From NCBI RefSeq assembly GCF_003627755.1, contig NZ_CP032694.1, forward strand, positions 1,417,501 through 1,481,500: 64,000 bases of DNA, written 5' to 3'. Below the pieces are notes generated by a model. It saw only the letters and a program-made list of their open reading frames with translations. It made no database searches and was not told where the DNA came from. Shown here one piece after another: positions 1-9,088 of this stretch (positions are counted from its first letter, which is position 1; each line of letters begins with the position of its first letter). The position numbers and the translations under genes were made by a program. The DNA comes from Rhizobium jaguaris (GTDB taxonomy: Bacteria; Pseudomonadota; Alphaproteobacteria; Rhizobiales; Rhizobiaceae).

Positions 1-416
1 TGAGACTATTCAGCGCGAAGGCAAAGGTAAATACTCTTCGTCGGGGGCAATTTTACGGCTTTCCTCACCTCGGAAGCTCACCGAAAAATAACGCGCCTTG
101 TTTCAGTGGCTGCTTTCGTGGTGAACGAAGAGTTTAAATCCAAACCTTAACGATGGGTAAAACTCGCTCGAAAATCCTTAATTTGCAAGGGAAGCGATGT
201 TTAACAAAATCCCAAGTTTACCAAGCATTTGTACTTTGTTTGCATCGAATTAAGCATGCATTTTAGCCGTTTTTTGAAAGCCGTCTGCGATAGTGAAGCC
301 ATCAAACGAGCGGGGCAAACCCGCCGACCGGAAGGATCATCAAGCCGCGATAGACGGCAAGGTCCGGAAGGAAAAACAGGGTCGATAACGAATAGACTGA
401 AACAGGGATTAAACCG
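1..416. other. Non-coding region upstream of the Sel1-like gene
   Basis: About 416 bases at the window edge with no convincing reading frame on either strand. The stretch is AT-richer than its surroundings, particularly 130-260. The only open frames are antisense shadows of the next gene or short frames without a ribosome binding site. It probably holds the promoter of the 417-680 gene, but no specific promoter could be assigned. The gene before it lies outside the window. Confidence 0.5.
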
Positions 417-680
417 ATGGCACGCTTCGAAATACCGACATCCGAAATGGCCATGATGGGTGGCAACAGCGCCGACGCTCTTTGTGAACTGGGCGTGATC
501 CATGCGACCGGCAGGGGCTGCAAGGCCGACCTCGTTGCCGCCCACAAATGGTTGAACATCGCCGCCATCAAGGGCAGTGACCGCGCCGCCGAGCTTCGCG
601 CCGACGTCGCAGCCTCGCTGACCAAGATGGAGCTCGCCGCAGCGCTCCGCGCCGCCCGCGAATGGATGACCACGCACTGA
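417..680 (+). CDS. Small Sel1-repeat-like protein (87 aa)
   Basis: A short cytoplasmic protein containing about one Sel1-like (tetratricopeptide-type) helical repeat, residues roughly 18-62. It shows the usual pattern of a helix with LGVIHATGRG, an acidic/Ala turn, then AHKWLNIAA. Proteins of this size and pattern are common in Rhizobiales and are annotated only as Sel1-repeat or hypothetical. A single repeat normally suggests a protein-protein interaction role, but no partner is evident here. The start at 417 follows a CAGGGA box about 10 bases upstream, and a strong hairpin terminator follows the gene. It is a stand-alone unit. Function is unknown. Confidence 0.75.
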   Translation: MARFEIPTSEMAMMGGNSADALCELGVIHATGRGCKADLVAAHKWLNIAAIKGSDRAAELRADVAASLTKMELAAALRAAREWMTTH

Positions 681-762
681 AGCGCGCCACAAGGAATACG
701 AGAACAAAAGCCTCGGAAGAGGGGACAAACAGCGGGCGGAGAGGCACGCTGTGACTATCAGA

Positions 763-801
763 AAACCGCGACCGGCCGGAAACAAGGCCGGCGCGGTTTC
801 T
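763..801 (+). terminator. Rho-independent terminator after the Sel1-like gene
   Basis: A stem of about 14 base pairs (763-770 plus 772-777 paired with 786-799, one bulged A) is followed by a short T-rich run. It lies 80 bases after the 417-680 stop codon and before the rhomboid gene, so it separates the two transcripts. Confidence 0.7.
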
Positions 802-970
802 TGCTTCGCGGAGCATCCATTTGGCCTCTCAAGACGCATCTGTCGCTGCAAATGGTGCGCGCAATATAATCGATCTATAGTTGTGAATATGGTTGTGATA
901 AAGCTCTCAGAATTCGCTGTAAACGAGTAGACTGATGCCCCGTTGATGGCCCTTTCTTTGAGACCTCGAA

Positions 971-2710
971 ATGAGCACCCAACTGTCGCTGAAATTTGAG
1001 TTTGCCTATGACAAGGGCAGACTGCTGCTATTTTCCTTGGTTCTGTCGGTTTTTGCTGTCGGCTGCGTGTGGATATCCTATCGTCCCGTTAGGACCGAAA
1101 ACCCTCTGATCGGCCCGATCCTGATGTGGCCGGCAGCGGTACTTCTTGGCCTTGCTGCACTTAGCTTGCTAGCCAAGCTGTTTAGAAGCGCGCCGGGACT
1201 GGTGATTTCGGGCGCCGGAATTCACATCGAAAGCTTCGCTGCCGAAACAATACCATGGCTGGCCCTACGAGACCTCGAAAGAATTCAGAGCAGGGGAACG
1301 GACAACCTTGTACTTCGCCTCGATCCGGCTGTCGCCGGCACTCTGAACCGACGCGGATTGATAAGCAGGCTCCCGAAAGTGCTTCGGGGCTCAGGGACGA
1401 AGGCGGGAATTTCGCTGAAAATCTTGCAGGGCGATCCGGACTGGATATTCGAGCAATGCTGGGATTTTCTAAGAAGGGCCCGCGAGGACAACCGCACCGC
1501 CGCGACAAATGCCGGCTCCGCCGCGCTATTCGATAGCGATTACGAGACTGTGCATGCCGCCGCAATACATGGCCAGCCCCTGTTTACGTATGCGCTGATT
1601 GCCGTCCTGGCTAGCGTTTATGCAGGGGAACTCGCCTTTGGCGTCGACGCTCCCGACAAGGGTTCCCCGACAGTTCAAACGTTGCTGGTGTTGGGAGGAA
1701 CCTTTCGCAACAGCGTTCTCGTCGCTGGTCAATGGTGGAGGCTTTTTACCGCGCCTTTCCTGCATGCGAACCTCCTTCACCTGGCCTTTAACTGCTTCGC
1801 GCTTTGGTTCGCCGGCAGGCTGCTCGAACGCCTCATCGGCTGGCGCTGGTTCGCTGGTCTGTTTTGCATCAGCGCCCTCGGCGGATCCGTAGCCTCCTTG
1901 CTGATCAATCCCGACAATCTCGTGGCCGTTGGGGCCTCCGGTGGGATCGTCGGCCTGTTTGCCGCCATTATCGTGCTGAGTTTTCATTTCCGCTCCGGTT
2001 CGCTCCCGACGTCGCTGCGAGTTGGAGCAATCCGAATATTGATACCGTCCTTGATACCGTTCATATCGCGAACGCAGGACGGCATGCACATCGACTACGC
2101 AGCGCACCTGGGAGGAGCCGTGGCCGGCGGAGCAATAGCCCTGATACTGTTGACTGCCTGGCCTCGCGTGCGTCCGCGTCCCCGTTTCAGTGCTGCAGCG
2201 TTAACAATCAGCATCGCGTTTGGTGTCATTGCAGCCGTCTCGCTCTGGCCCATCAGCCAGATCCGCGCCGACCTTCTCACGAACCCGTTTGCACAATATT
2301 TCCGGGGGCAATATCAACTGGCGGCACAGGACTTCGCCGTTAAAGCGCAGCAGGACGAGAAAGCCGCGCCCTATTATCATCTCTGGCGTTATCTCGCTCA
2401 AGAGCAGGGCAAGGACGCTGACGCAGCTGCCGACCTACGTGCCGAGGCCGGGAAGCTTGATCAAGCGAAATGGCCCTATCCCGTCTACAGGCTCTTGCTC
2501 GGCGAATTGAATCCCGCCGAGGTGATTGCAAAAGCCTCTGACAACAACGCTCTCTGCGAAGCGATCTTTTATGTCGGCGAATGGCATCTGATCCGGAAAG
2601 AGATTCCGGATGCCCGCCAGCAATTTCGGGCCGCGTCGCTGTCTTGCCCTTCAACCTTCATGGAATATGACGGCGCCCGAGGAGAGTTGCAGAGACTTCT
2701 CGCACAGTAG
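971..2710 (+). CDS. Rhomboid-family intramembrane serine protease with N- and C-terminal extensions (579 aa)
   Basis: A membrane protease expected to cleave transmembrane segments of other membrane proteins. The rhomboid core spans about residues 203-395. It has the HxxxxHLxxN segment (H265, H270, N274), the nucleophile motif GASGG (S323), and the catalytic histidine in AAHLGG (H379), so the Ser/His dyad is intact. Unlike minimal rhomboids of about 200 residues, this one has two extra N-terminal membrane helices (about 17-37 and 48-68), a soluble PH-like segment of about 130 residues before the core, and a soluble tail of about 150 residues after the last helix. The tail is alanine-rich and helical and looks TPR-like. 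It is a monocistronic gene on its own strand; substrates cannot be inferred. Confidence 0.88.
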   Translation: MSTQLSLKFEFAYDKGRLLLFSLVLSVFAVGCVWISYRPVRTENPLIGPILMWPAAVLLGLAALSLLAKLFRSAPGLVISGAGIHIESFAAETIPWLALRDLERIQSRGTDNLVLRLDPAVAGTLNRRGLISRLPKVLRGSGTKAGISLKILQGDPDWIFEQCWDFLRRAREDNRTAATNAGSAALFDSDYETVHAAAIHGQPLFTYALIAVLASVYAGELAFGVDAPDKGSPTVQTLLVLGGTFRNSVLVAGQWWRLFTAPFLHANLLHLAFNCFALWFAGRLLERLIGWRWFAGLFCISALGGSVASLLINPDNLVAVGASGGIVGLFAAIIVLSFHFRSGSLPTSLRVGAIRILIPSLIPFISRTQDGMHIDYAAHLGGAVAGGAIALILLTAWPRVRPRPRFSAAALTISIAFGVIAAVSLWPISQIRADLLTNPFAQYFRGQYQLAAQDFAVKAQQDEKAAPYYHLWRYLAQEQGKDADAAADLRAEAGKLDQAKWPYPVYRLLLGELNPAEVIAKASDNNALCEAIFYVGEWHLIRKEIPDARQQFRAASLSCPSTFMEYDGARGELQRLLAQ

Positions 2711-2808
2711 TTTTCAAAAACGACCCGACGCAAGTGACGGCTCCGGAAGTGAGGTCAATTGCTGTGCCGGCGACAGAAATCGCCGATGATTTTCAAACGC
2801 CGCTGTAC

Positions 2809-3921
2809 TCAGCCGATCGCCTTCAACACCTTTGGCAGTGCTTCGGCCAGAAGATCGAGATCGCCCTCGGGACCGACGCTGATGCGGATGCAGCGATTGA
2901 GTGGCGCCACGCCCGGCATGCGGATAAAGACGCCATGCTGAATCAGCCCATCGACGATGGCACGTGCGTAGGCACCGTCGCGGCCGCAATCGACGGCGAC
3001 GAAATTGGTAGCGGAGGCAAGCGGCGAAAGCCCGTTGTCACGGGCGATCATGCCGATGTGCTCGCGGGCAGCGTGAATCTTGCCGACGACTTCGGCGAGG
3101 TAGGCCTGATCCTTCAGTGCCGAGAGCGCGGCGGCCGTCGCCAGCCGGTTCATGCCGAAGTGATTGCGGATTTTGTCGAAAGCGAGCACCGTTTCCGGCA
3201 CGCCGATGGCATAGCCGACACGGGCGCCGGCCAGGCCGTAAGCCTTGGAGAAGGTGCGGGTGCGCAGGACGTTCGGCAGGCCGATCAGCGCCAAGATATC
3301 GGGCAATGAACTGGCAGGCCCTGTCTCGCTGTAGGCTTCGTCGAGAACGAGAAGGCAGCTTTCCGGCAGAGCGCGGGCAAAGGCGACGATCTTGTCGGCA
3401 TCCCACCAGCTCCCCATAGGATTATCGGGGTTGGCGAAATAGACCAGCGGCGCATTCTCGCGCCTTACCGCCTCCAGCAGGCCGTCGAGATCCTCGCGAT
3501 CATTGACATATGGCACCGTCACCAGCCGTCCGCCGAAGCCGGCGACATGGAAATTGAAGGTCGGGTAGCCGCCGAGCGAGGTGACGACGGGTGTTCCCGG
3601 CTCGACGACCATACGCACGATCAGACCGAGCAGGCTGTCGATGCCTTCGCCGACGGCGATATTCGCAGGCTTGACACCGAGATGCGCGGCGAGCGCCTCC
3701 TTCAGCGCGAAATTTTCCGGGTCATTGTATTTCCAGATATCGCCAGCCTGCTCGCGCATGGTCTCGATGACGGAGGGGGCGGGGCCGAAGCCATTTTCAT
3801 TGGCGCCGATGCGCGCCCCCACGGTCAATCCGCGCTGGCGTTCAAGGGCCTCCGGGCCGACGAAAGGCACGGTGGAGGGAAGGGCGCTGATCAGCGGCGT
3901 GAAGCGCGAAAAGGCGGACAT
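2809..3921 (-). CDS. PLP-dependent class I/II aminotransferase, HisC-like (370 aa)
   Basis: A fold-type I aminotransferase resembling histidinol-phosphate aminotransferase. Visible features are the NPDNPMG motif that contacts the cofactor ring, the LVLDEAYSE aspartate/tyrosine pair, and the Schiff-base lysine in TFSKAYGLAG followed by ARVGYAIG. The length is normal for HisC. The start at 3921 (MSAFSRFTPL) is preferred over an upstream ATG at 3960 because the intervening 13 residues are not family-like. Rhizobia carry several HisC paralogues and no his genes are adjacent, so the substrate (histidinol phosphate or an aromatic amino acid) is undecided. Confidence 0.85.
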   Translation of the reverse strand: MSAFSRFTPLISALPSTVPFVGPEALERQRGLTVGARIGANENGFGPAPSVIETMREQAGDIWKYNDPENFALKEALAAHLGVKPANIAVGEGIDSLLGLIVRMVVEPGTPVVTSLGGYPTFNFHVAGFGGRLVTVPYVNDREDLDGLLEAVRRENAPLVYFANPDNPMGSWWDADKIVAFARALPESCLLVLDEAYSETGPASSLPDILALIGLPNVLRTRTFSKAYGLAGARVGYAIGVPETVLAFDKIRNHFGMNRLATAAALSALKDQAYLAEVVGKIHAAREHIGMIARDNGLSPLASATNFVAVDCGRDGAYARAIVDGLIQHGVFIRMPGVAPLNRCIRISVGPEGDLDLLAEALPKVLKAIG

Positions 3922-4011
3922 TCTGGCTAGTTTTCCCCAACTCGTTGCAAGGCGCAGCACAATAGGCGCTTGGCGAGCCGTTGCAAGGGCGGAAAAACCT
4001 GAAGCCGAGAC

Positions 4012-4398
4012 CTATTGGCGCTTGCCGCGCGCTGCAAGCGCCTCGGCGTTGCCGATCATGAAATCGGCGCGCACGACGCGTCTCAATGTTTCCGGCTCGA
4101 TCAGGTTGATGAAGCGAACGTTGACGCGATTGTCCATCCGATTGATTTCGGCACAGCCGATGCGATAGGCAAGGCCAAGAATGTTCAGATAATAATGCGT
4201 CGGCAGGCCCACGGTCGTACCGACCACGAAACTGGCGCCGCCTTGTGAAATGTCGACGATCTCGGCGCTACGCACCGAAATGCCTGTCAGGCATGGGCGC
4301 ACGGAAATGAGACGGGCCGGCCGTTGAACGAAGAACCGTTCCCACCTGTGCTCGTAGACTTCGGATTTGACTTTCGCCAGATGCGTTGCGCGAAGCAT
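4012..4398 (-). CDS. PilZ-domain protein (about 128 aa)
   Basis: A small protein that is mostly one PilZ domain, the usual cyclic-di-GMP receptor module. The domain has the arginine-rich entry QRPARLISVR and the DISQGGASF motif, which corresponds to the conserved (D/N)xSxxG of PilZ. No other domain is present, so it would act as a stand-alone adaptor. The start is uncertain. The ATG at 4398 has a GGGGA box six bases upstream and is preferred; ATGs at 4404 and 4455 are in frame. It is divergent from the host-attachment-family gene at 4626. Confidence 0.8.
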   Translation of the reverse strand: MLRATHLAKVKSEVYEHRWERFFVQRPARLISVRPCLTGISVRSAEIVDISQGGASFVVGTTVGLPTHYYLNILGLAYRIGCAEINRMDNRVNVRFINLIEPETLRRVVRADFMIGNAEALAARGKRQ

Positions 4399-4625
4399 TG
4401 TCATTCCCCGTTTGAGGCCACCGAATTCATCTCGGTTACAGCATGAACCTTGCACGAAGATTTTGCATAAGCGTCAATTGCGCCAATCGAATTTTAACGA
4501 ATCGGGCGTTTTTCACTCGGTTGGGCGATATCGCGCGCCAAGCATGCGGTTTTTGAACCCTTCGCGTCATGAGACGTTCTCCTTCGTCGGCGGTTTTTTA
4601 CCGTGACATGCAGCATGAGGACGGG

Positions 4626-5075
4626 ATGATGGTCGATATCAAAATTTCGCGAGGAACCTGGGTCGTGGTTTGCGACGGCGCAAAGGCGCTGATCCTGAAG
4701 AGTTCGAACGGCGGCCCGCATCCGGATTTGCGAACCTGCGAAACCATGGAGCAGCCGCATGCACCGGATCGGGAACTTGGCGCGGACAAACCGGGACGCA
4801 CGCACCAGGCCGAAGGTTTCGCCGGCAGCGCCGTGGAAGAAACGGAATGGCATGAACAGGCAGCGGTCGAGTTCCTGAAGGGCGTTGCGGTGAAGGTCGA
4901 TGCGCTCGTGCAGACGAAGGGTATCAACCGCCTCATTCTTGTGGCGCCGCCGCGCGCACTTGGCGTCCTGCGGCCCCATCTCGGGGCTCATTCGCAAGCG
5001 GTCATCGTGGCCGAAGTCGCCAAGGACTTGACGAATTTTCCGGTCGATCAGATTGAGCGCCATCTAGTCGCTTGA
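4626..5075 (+). CDS. Host-attachment family protein (Host_attach, 149 aa)
   Basis: It matches the family annotated as 'protein required for attachment to host cells' (Pfam Host_attach). The N-terminal strand is TWVVVCDGAKALIL, the GRTHQAEGF segment lies in the middle, and the C-terminal signature LILVAPPRALGVLR is followed by AKDLTNFP. The family name comes from an Agrobacterium attachment locus; the biochemical role is not established and the fold is related to archaeal release-factor domains. The start at 4626 follows GAGG by five bases; 4608 and 4569 are in-frame alternatives. It stands between PilZ (divergent) and a hairpin. Confidence 0.85.
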   Translation: MMVDIKISRGTWVVVCDGAKALILKSSNGGPHPDLRTCETMEQPHAPDRELGADKPGRTHQAEGFAGSAVEETEWHEQAAVEFLKGVAVKVDALVQTKGINRLILVAPPRALGVLRPHLGAHSQAVIVAEVAKDLTNFPVDQIERHLVA

Positions 5076-5115
5076 AGAGACGGGAGGGCGCGAAAACACC
5101 GCCGTCCCTCGACGC

Positions 5116-5150
5116 ACGCGCCTGCACGGCGTCGCTTGCTGCAGGCGCGT
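5116..5150 (+). terminator. Strong hairpin after the host-attachment-family gene
   Basis: An 11-bp perfect inverted repeat, ACGCGCCTGCA (5116-5126) and TGCAGGCGCGT (5140-5150), with a 13-base loop. It lies 40 bases after the preceding stop codon. It lacks a long T-run (TGCCTCGTCTT follows), so it is a probable rather than certain terminator. Confidence 0.5.
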
Positions 5151-5340
5151 TGCCTCGTCTTGACATCGGCTTTGGTTTCGATCATACGAAAATCCGGTTC
5201 GAGGCGCCGGCCGCTCGCGGATGAAAATCCATGGTGAAGTCCTCGCGAACATGGTCACAGCCATCTGGCGCATGCTGACTGGCGGTAATGCGAGCTCCGA
5301 TCTGCAGTCGTAAACGCATGCCTTCTGAGAGGCTGATTTC

Positions 5341-5778
5341 GTGACGACGATCTATCCGTCCATTGATGAATTGAAAGAGCAGGCCAAACGTCTGCGGCAG
5401 GCAATGGCTGCGCGCGGCGGCGATGTGGCCCACAGCGCGGCCTTGGAACTGATCGCCAAGCAATATGGGCTGCGCGACTGGAACACGCTGTCTGCACTTG
5501 CGGCAAAACCGAATGCAGCGCCCAGCGCACCGGTTGCCGTGGGAACCGCGGTCCGCGGCCGCTACCTGAACCAGCCCTTCACCGGCAAGGTTCTGGCGCT
5601 GTCGGAGCAGTCCGGCGGGCTTTACAGGATCACCATCCATTTCGACGCTCCGGTGGATGTCGTGACCTTCGAGAGCTTCTCGGCCTTCCGCCAGCGCATC
5701 AACGCCCAGATCGATGTCAACGGCATTTCGCCGCGCAGGACCTCCGACGGCGTGCCGCATCTGGTGCTGGACATCTAG
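5341..5778 (+). CDS. Small Glyoxalase_8-like protein (145 aa, GTG start)
   Basis: It resembles a small Rhizobiales family annotated as 'glyoxalase superfamily protein'. An N-terminal helical part has the pattern SIDELKEQAKRLRQAM, then AKQYGLRDWNTLSALAA (a segment shared with DUF-type proteins described as ankyrin-like or glyoxalase-related). A beta-rich C-terminal half begins at GRYLNQPFTGKVLAL. No metal-binding His/Glu set typical of glyoxalase I is obvious, so enzymatic activity is doubtful. The GTG start at 5341 is the only start that keeps the conserved N-terminus. Its function is unknown. Confidence 0.7.
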   Translation: MTTIYPSIDELKEQAKRLRQAMAARGGDVAHSAALELIAKQYGLRDWNTLSALAAKPNAAPSAPVAVGTAVRGRYLNQPFTGKVLALSEQSGGLYRITIHFDAPVDVVTFESFSAFRQRINAQIDVNGISPRRTSDGVPHLVLDI

Positions 5779-5846
5779 CATTCATCCTTTCATCAATCGA
5801 TCGCAGCCGTCATCTGGCGGCGCGCGATGCTGCCTGGATTTTTTCC

Positions 5847-7214
5847 ATGACGAATCATTCCGAAAGCAACATGTTCCTGAGCGGCTGGCTGCCGGGCGTC
5901 TTTGCCCGCGCCGCCACGCCGATCATCATGATCACGACCATCAACGGCCTGTTTGCCGTCGTCGACGCTTATTTTCTTGGCGTTTATGTGGGTGCCGATG
6001 CCCTCTCGGCGGTCAGCCTCATTTTTCCGGCGCTGATGCTCCTGATTGCGCTGCAATCCTTGGTCTTCAACGGCATGGCGAGTATCCTGGCGCGCCGATT
6101 GGGGGCGGGAGACCGAGCCGGCGCAAAACAAGTTTTTAGCGCCGCCCACGGCCTGGCCCTGGCGGTGGTCATCCTGGTCAACGCCGTCTATTGGACAGCC
6201 GGGCGGCAAGTCATCGCCGCAAGTGCGGAGGGTAACGCAGCCGTCGCCGGCAATGCCGCTGTTTTCATGAGCGTCATGGTCGGTTTTGCGCCTGTGAGCT
6301 TCCTTTTGTCGGTGCATATCGACGGCCTGCGTTGCGAGGGCAAAATCGGCTTCATGACGCTGGTGACGCTTGCCTCGACCCTGCTCAATATCCTCGCCAA
6401 CTGGCTGCTGATGGCGGTCATGCATTGGGGCGTCATCGGCTCAGCCGCCGGTTCGATTGGGGCGCAATTCATTTGCCTGGCGATCGTCCTGTTCTATCGC
6501 TGGCGGCGGCCCGGTACGCTCGGGCCGTCGATATCATTTCCGATGGCTGAATGGCGCGGGATCGTCGCTTTCGGTGCGCCGATGAGCCTCGGGTTCATCG
6601 GCATATCCCTGAGTTCGGCATCGATCCTTTTCAACCTGTCGATCTGGCACCAAGGAGACTATGTCGCGACTGTCGGCGCTTACGGCATCATCACCCGTGT
6701 GATGACCTTCGCCTATCTGCCGCTCCTCGGTCTCGGCATCGCCCTGCAGACGATATCCGGTCACAATCACGGCGCCGCGCTTCCGGCCCGTGTCGGCCAA
6801 AGCCTGCAGATCGCCATGGTATCGGCGCTAGTCTATTGCACTGTTGTGGAGCTGGTCGTCGAAATGTTCGCGGGCAGACTGGGCGGCGTTTTCGTTAGTG
6901 ATTCCGTCATCATCGCCGAGGTGGGACGGATACTGCCGTGGACGGTCGGTGCCTATTTCCTGTTCGGGCAGATGATTGTGCTGTCGTCCTATTTCCAGTC
7001 GATCGGCGATGCGAAGCGAGCAGCGATCTTCGGCCTGGCACGGCCCTATCTCTTCACGCTACCGCTGACATTCCTACTGCCTTTCATCTTCGGCGAAACC
7101 GGAATCTGGGTGGTGCCGGTCTTCGCCGAAACAGGAATGCTTCTGCTCGCCTGGTTGGTGTTATCGCGCAACGCCAGGGACCGCGGCTGGCGATACGGTC
7201 TGCTGCCGGCGTGA
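5847..7214 (+). CDS. MATE-family multidrug/sodium antiporter (455 aa)
   Basis: An inner-membrane exporter of the MATE family, expected to extrude cationic compounds in exchange for Na+ or H+. About twelve hydrophobic helices fill the sequence, arranged as two related halves (about 15-220 and 240-445). Family features include the N-terminal TPIIMITTINGLFAVVDAYF, with the Asp in helix 1-2, and LGIALQTISGHNHGA in the second half (the G-QP-like segment). Length matches the family. An ATG at 5871 is a possible alternative start. It is convergent with iolB, with a shared hairpin between. The substrate is unknown. Confidence 0.85.
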   Translation: MTNHSESNMFLSGWLPGVFARAATPIIMITTINGLFAVVDAYFLGVYVGADALSAVSLIFPALMLLIALQSLVFNGMASILARRLGAGDRAGAKQVFSAAHGLALAVVILVNAVYWTAGRQVIAASAEGNAAVAGNAAVFMSVMVGFAPVSFLLSVHIDGLRCEGKIGFMTLVTLASTLLNILANWLLMAVMHWGVIGSAAGSIGAQFICLAIVLFYRWRRPGTLGPSISFPMAEWRGIVAFGAPMSLGFIGISLSSASILFNLSIWHQGDYVATVGAYGIITRVMTFAYLPLLGLGIALQTISGHNHGAALPARVGQSLQIAMVSALVYCTVVELVVEMFAGRLGGVFVSDSVIIAEVGRILPWTVGAYFLFGQMIVLSSYFQSIGDAKRAAIFGLARPYLFTLPLTFLLPFIFGETGIWVVPVFAETGMLLLAWLVLSRNARDRGWRYGLLPA

Positions 7215-7219
7215 GCATA

Positions 7220-7245
7220 AAGGCCGCGTCTTGAGACGCGGCCTT
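7220..7245. terminator. Hairpin between the convergent MATE and iolB genes
   Basis: A perfect 11-bp stem, AAGGCCGCGTC (7220-7230) with GACGCGGCCTT (7235-7245), and a TTGA loop. It sits in the 46-base gap between two convergent genes and could end transcription from both sides. Neither side has a long T-run. Confidence 0.6.
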
Positions 7246-7260
7246 CCAGTTCGGTGGCAA

Positions 7261-8058
7261 CTAGGCCTTGAGAAGCCACTCATGTTCCGGCGCGTTATGG
7301 AACTTCCAGACGCGTTTCGGACCGGCCATGACGTTGAGATAATAGAGGTCGTAGCCATGGCAGGCGGCGCAGGGATGGTATCCTTTCGGCACCAGTGTTA
7401 CGTCGCCGTCCTCCAGCACCATGACTTCGTCCAGCGAGCGATCGTCGGTATAGACGCGCTGGAAGCCGAAACCCTGCGGCGGGTTCAGGCGATGATAGTA
7501 GGTCTCCTCGAGGAAGCTTTCGTTCGGCAGATTGTCTTGATCATGCTTGTGGGGCGGATAGGACGAGGTATGGCCGCCCGGTGTGATGACTTCGACCACC
7601 AGCAAGGAGTGAGCCGCGCCATCGTCTTCCGGCATGATGTTGTTGACGTAGCGGACATTGGTGCCCTTGCCGCGCGTCAGGGCAGGGTGGGTGCCCGGTG
7701 GGATGGCGCGCGCTTCATAGGAGCCGCCGCCCGGTGCCGAGCAGACGGCAAGTTCCAGCTCGGTCTCTGCGGTCACCGACCAGTTCGATCCTGCTGGAAC
7801 ATAGAGCGCGTGGGGCGCGCCCTCGAAAGGAGACATGCGCTCGCCGAGCGAGCCGAAATCCTTGATACCTGCCTTGGCGCTTCCCTTGCCGCTGACCCAT
7901 ACGAGGCAGACCTCGCGATCGCCGGTTTCCGCCGAAGCCGTCTCGCCCGGCTTCAGGCGATGGAGGTCGAACCCGACATAGGTCCACCCGGCGCTTTCGG
8001 GCGTGACATGTGTAACGCGACCATGGGAGCCATCGGGTTTGACCTTTAGATTTGGCAT
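7261..8058 (-). CDS. iolB: 5-deoxy-glucuronate isomerase IolB
   Basis: It converts 5-deoxy-D-glucuronate to 2-deoxy-5-keto-D-gluconate (DKG), the step before IolC in myo-inositol breakdown. The 265-residue protein is the expected length for the two-cupin IolB/KduI fold. The C-terminal cupin contains HKHDQDNLP, EETYYHRLNPPQGFGFQ and PKGYHP, which carry the family's metal-binding His/Glu residues. It is the last gene of the minus-strand iolR-C-D-E-B run and lies 44 bases after iolE. Expression is presumably under IolR with the rest of the cluster. It ends at a bidirectional hairpin. Confidence 0.95.
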   Translation of the reverse strand: MPNLKVKPDGSHGRVTHVTPESAGWTYVGFDLHRLKPGETASAETGDREVCLVWVSGKGSAKAGIKDFGSLGERMSPFEGAPHALYVPAGSNWSVTAETELELAVCSAPGGGSYEARAIPPGTHPALTRGKGTNVRYVNNIMPEDDGAAHSLLVVEVITPGGHTSSYPPHKHDQDNLPNESFLEETYYHRLNPPQGFGFQRVYTDDRSLDEVMVLEDGDVTLVPKGYHPCAACHGYDLYYLNVMAGPKRVWKFHNAPEHEWLLKA

Positions 8059-8102
8059 TGGTGTTTTTCCTTCGTTGCTTGGGGAGAGGCCTTCGGTTCC
8101 CT

Positions 8103-9020
8103 CTATCCCTTGGGAAAGCCCTCTGTTTCCACCGCATAGCCTGCTGTCGTCATGACACGCATCAATTCGGCATGCCCGATCTCGGCCATTTTCTGCGGCG
8201 GCGCCTTGCGCGGGTCCTGTTCGGCCTCGACGACGAACCAGCCTTCATAGCCGTAATCCGCCAGACGCTGGACGATGGCGCCGAAATCGAGCGAGCCGTC
8301 GCCCGGTACCGTGAACGCGCCGAGCGCCACTGCGTCGAGGAAGGACTGTCGGCTGCGATCCAACCCATCAATAACCGGCTTGCGGATATCCTTGACGTGA
8401 ACATGGTTGATGCGGGCGTGGTGGTTGTCGATGGCGCGCAGCACGTCGCCGCCGGCAAAGGCCAGATGCCCCGCATCGAGCAGAAGCGGAATGCCGTCGC
8501 CGGAATTGCGCATGAAGGCGTCGAGTTCCGGCTCGGTTTCCACGACGGCGGCCATGTGATGGTGATAAGAGAGCGGCATGCCTTGCTCGGCGCACCATTC
8601 GCCGAACTCGGTCACGCGGCGGGCATAGGCCTTCATCTCGTCATCCGAAAGGCGCGGCTTGGTGGCGAGCGGCTTGGAGCGGTCGCCCTGGATGGAACGG
8701 CCGACTTCACCATAGACGATGCAAGGCGCATTGACCGCCTTGAACAGCTCGATCATCGGAGCGATGCGGTCCTTGTTCGCAGCAAGCTCCTCATTGACAA
8801 GCGTGCCCGAGAACCAGCCGCCGCAGAGCGTCACGTCGGCGGCCCGTAGGATGGGCAGCATTTCATCAGGATTGCTGGGGAAACGCCGGCCCTGTTCCAT
8901 GCCGGTGAAGCCGGCGCTGCGCGACTGGCGCAGGCATTCCTCGAGAGATACGTCGTCGCTGAGCTCAGGAAGATCGTCGTTCCACCAGGCGATGGGCGAC
9001 ATGCCGAGTTTGGCCTTCAT
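8103..9020 (-). CDS. iolE: 2-keto-myo-inositol dehydratase IolE (305 aa)
   Basis: It dehydrates 2-keto-myo-inositol (scyllo-inosose) to the diketone 3D-trihydroxycyclohexane-1,2-dione, the substrate of IolD. It is a TIM-barrel, xylose-isomerase-like protein. The N-terminus MKAKLGMSPIAWWNDD is typical of IolE, and LSYHHHMAAVVET and LLDAGHLAFAGGD carry metal-ligand His/Asp/Glu positions. The start at 9020 is chosen from family similarity; the reading frame runs on to 9188 without family-like residues. It is the fourth gene of the iol operon, between iolD and iolB. Confidence 0.95.
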   Translation of the reverse strand: MKAKLGMSPIAWWNDDLPELSDDVSLEECLRQSRSAGFTGMEQGRRFPSNPDEMLPILRAADVTLCGGWFSGTLVNEELAANKDRIAPMIELFKAVNAPCIVYGEVGRSIQGDRSKPLATKPRLSDDEMKAYARRVTEFGEWCAEQGMPLSYHHHMAAVVETEPELDAFMRNSGDGIPLLLDAGHLAFAGGDVLRAIDNHHARINHVHVKDIRKPVIDGLDRSRQSFLDAVALGAFTVPGDGSLDFGAIVQRLADYGYEGWFVVEAEQDPRKAPPQKMAEIGHAELMRVMTTAGYAVETEGFPKG

Positions 9021-9088
9021 CAATGGTCTCCTTGAAAGCATTGTTTGGAGGAGCAGGACCGCTCCTCCAGAAAAATGACGGAAATCGA

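Noticed and set aside
201..851. 216-residue minus-strand frame over the Sel1-like gene
   Set aside because: Covers a plus-strand gene with a ribosome binding site and terminator. The antisense product has no domain and crosses the terminator.
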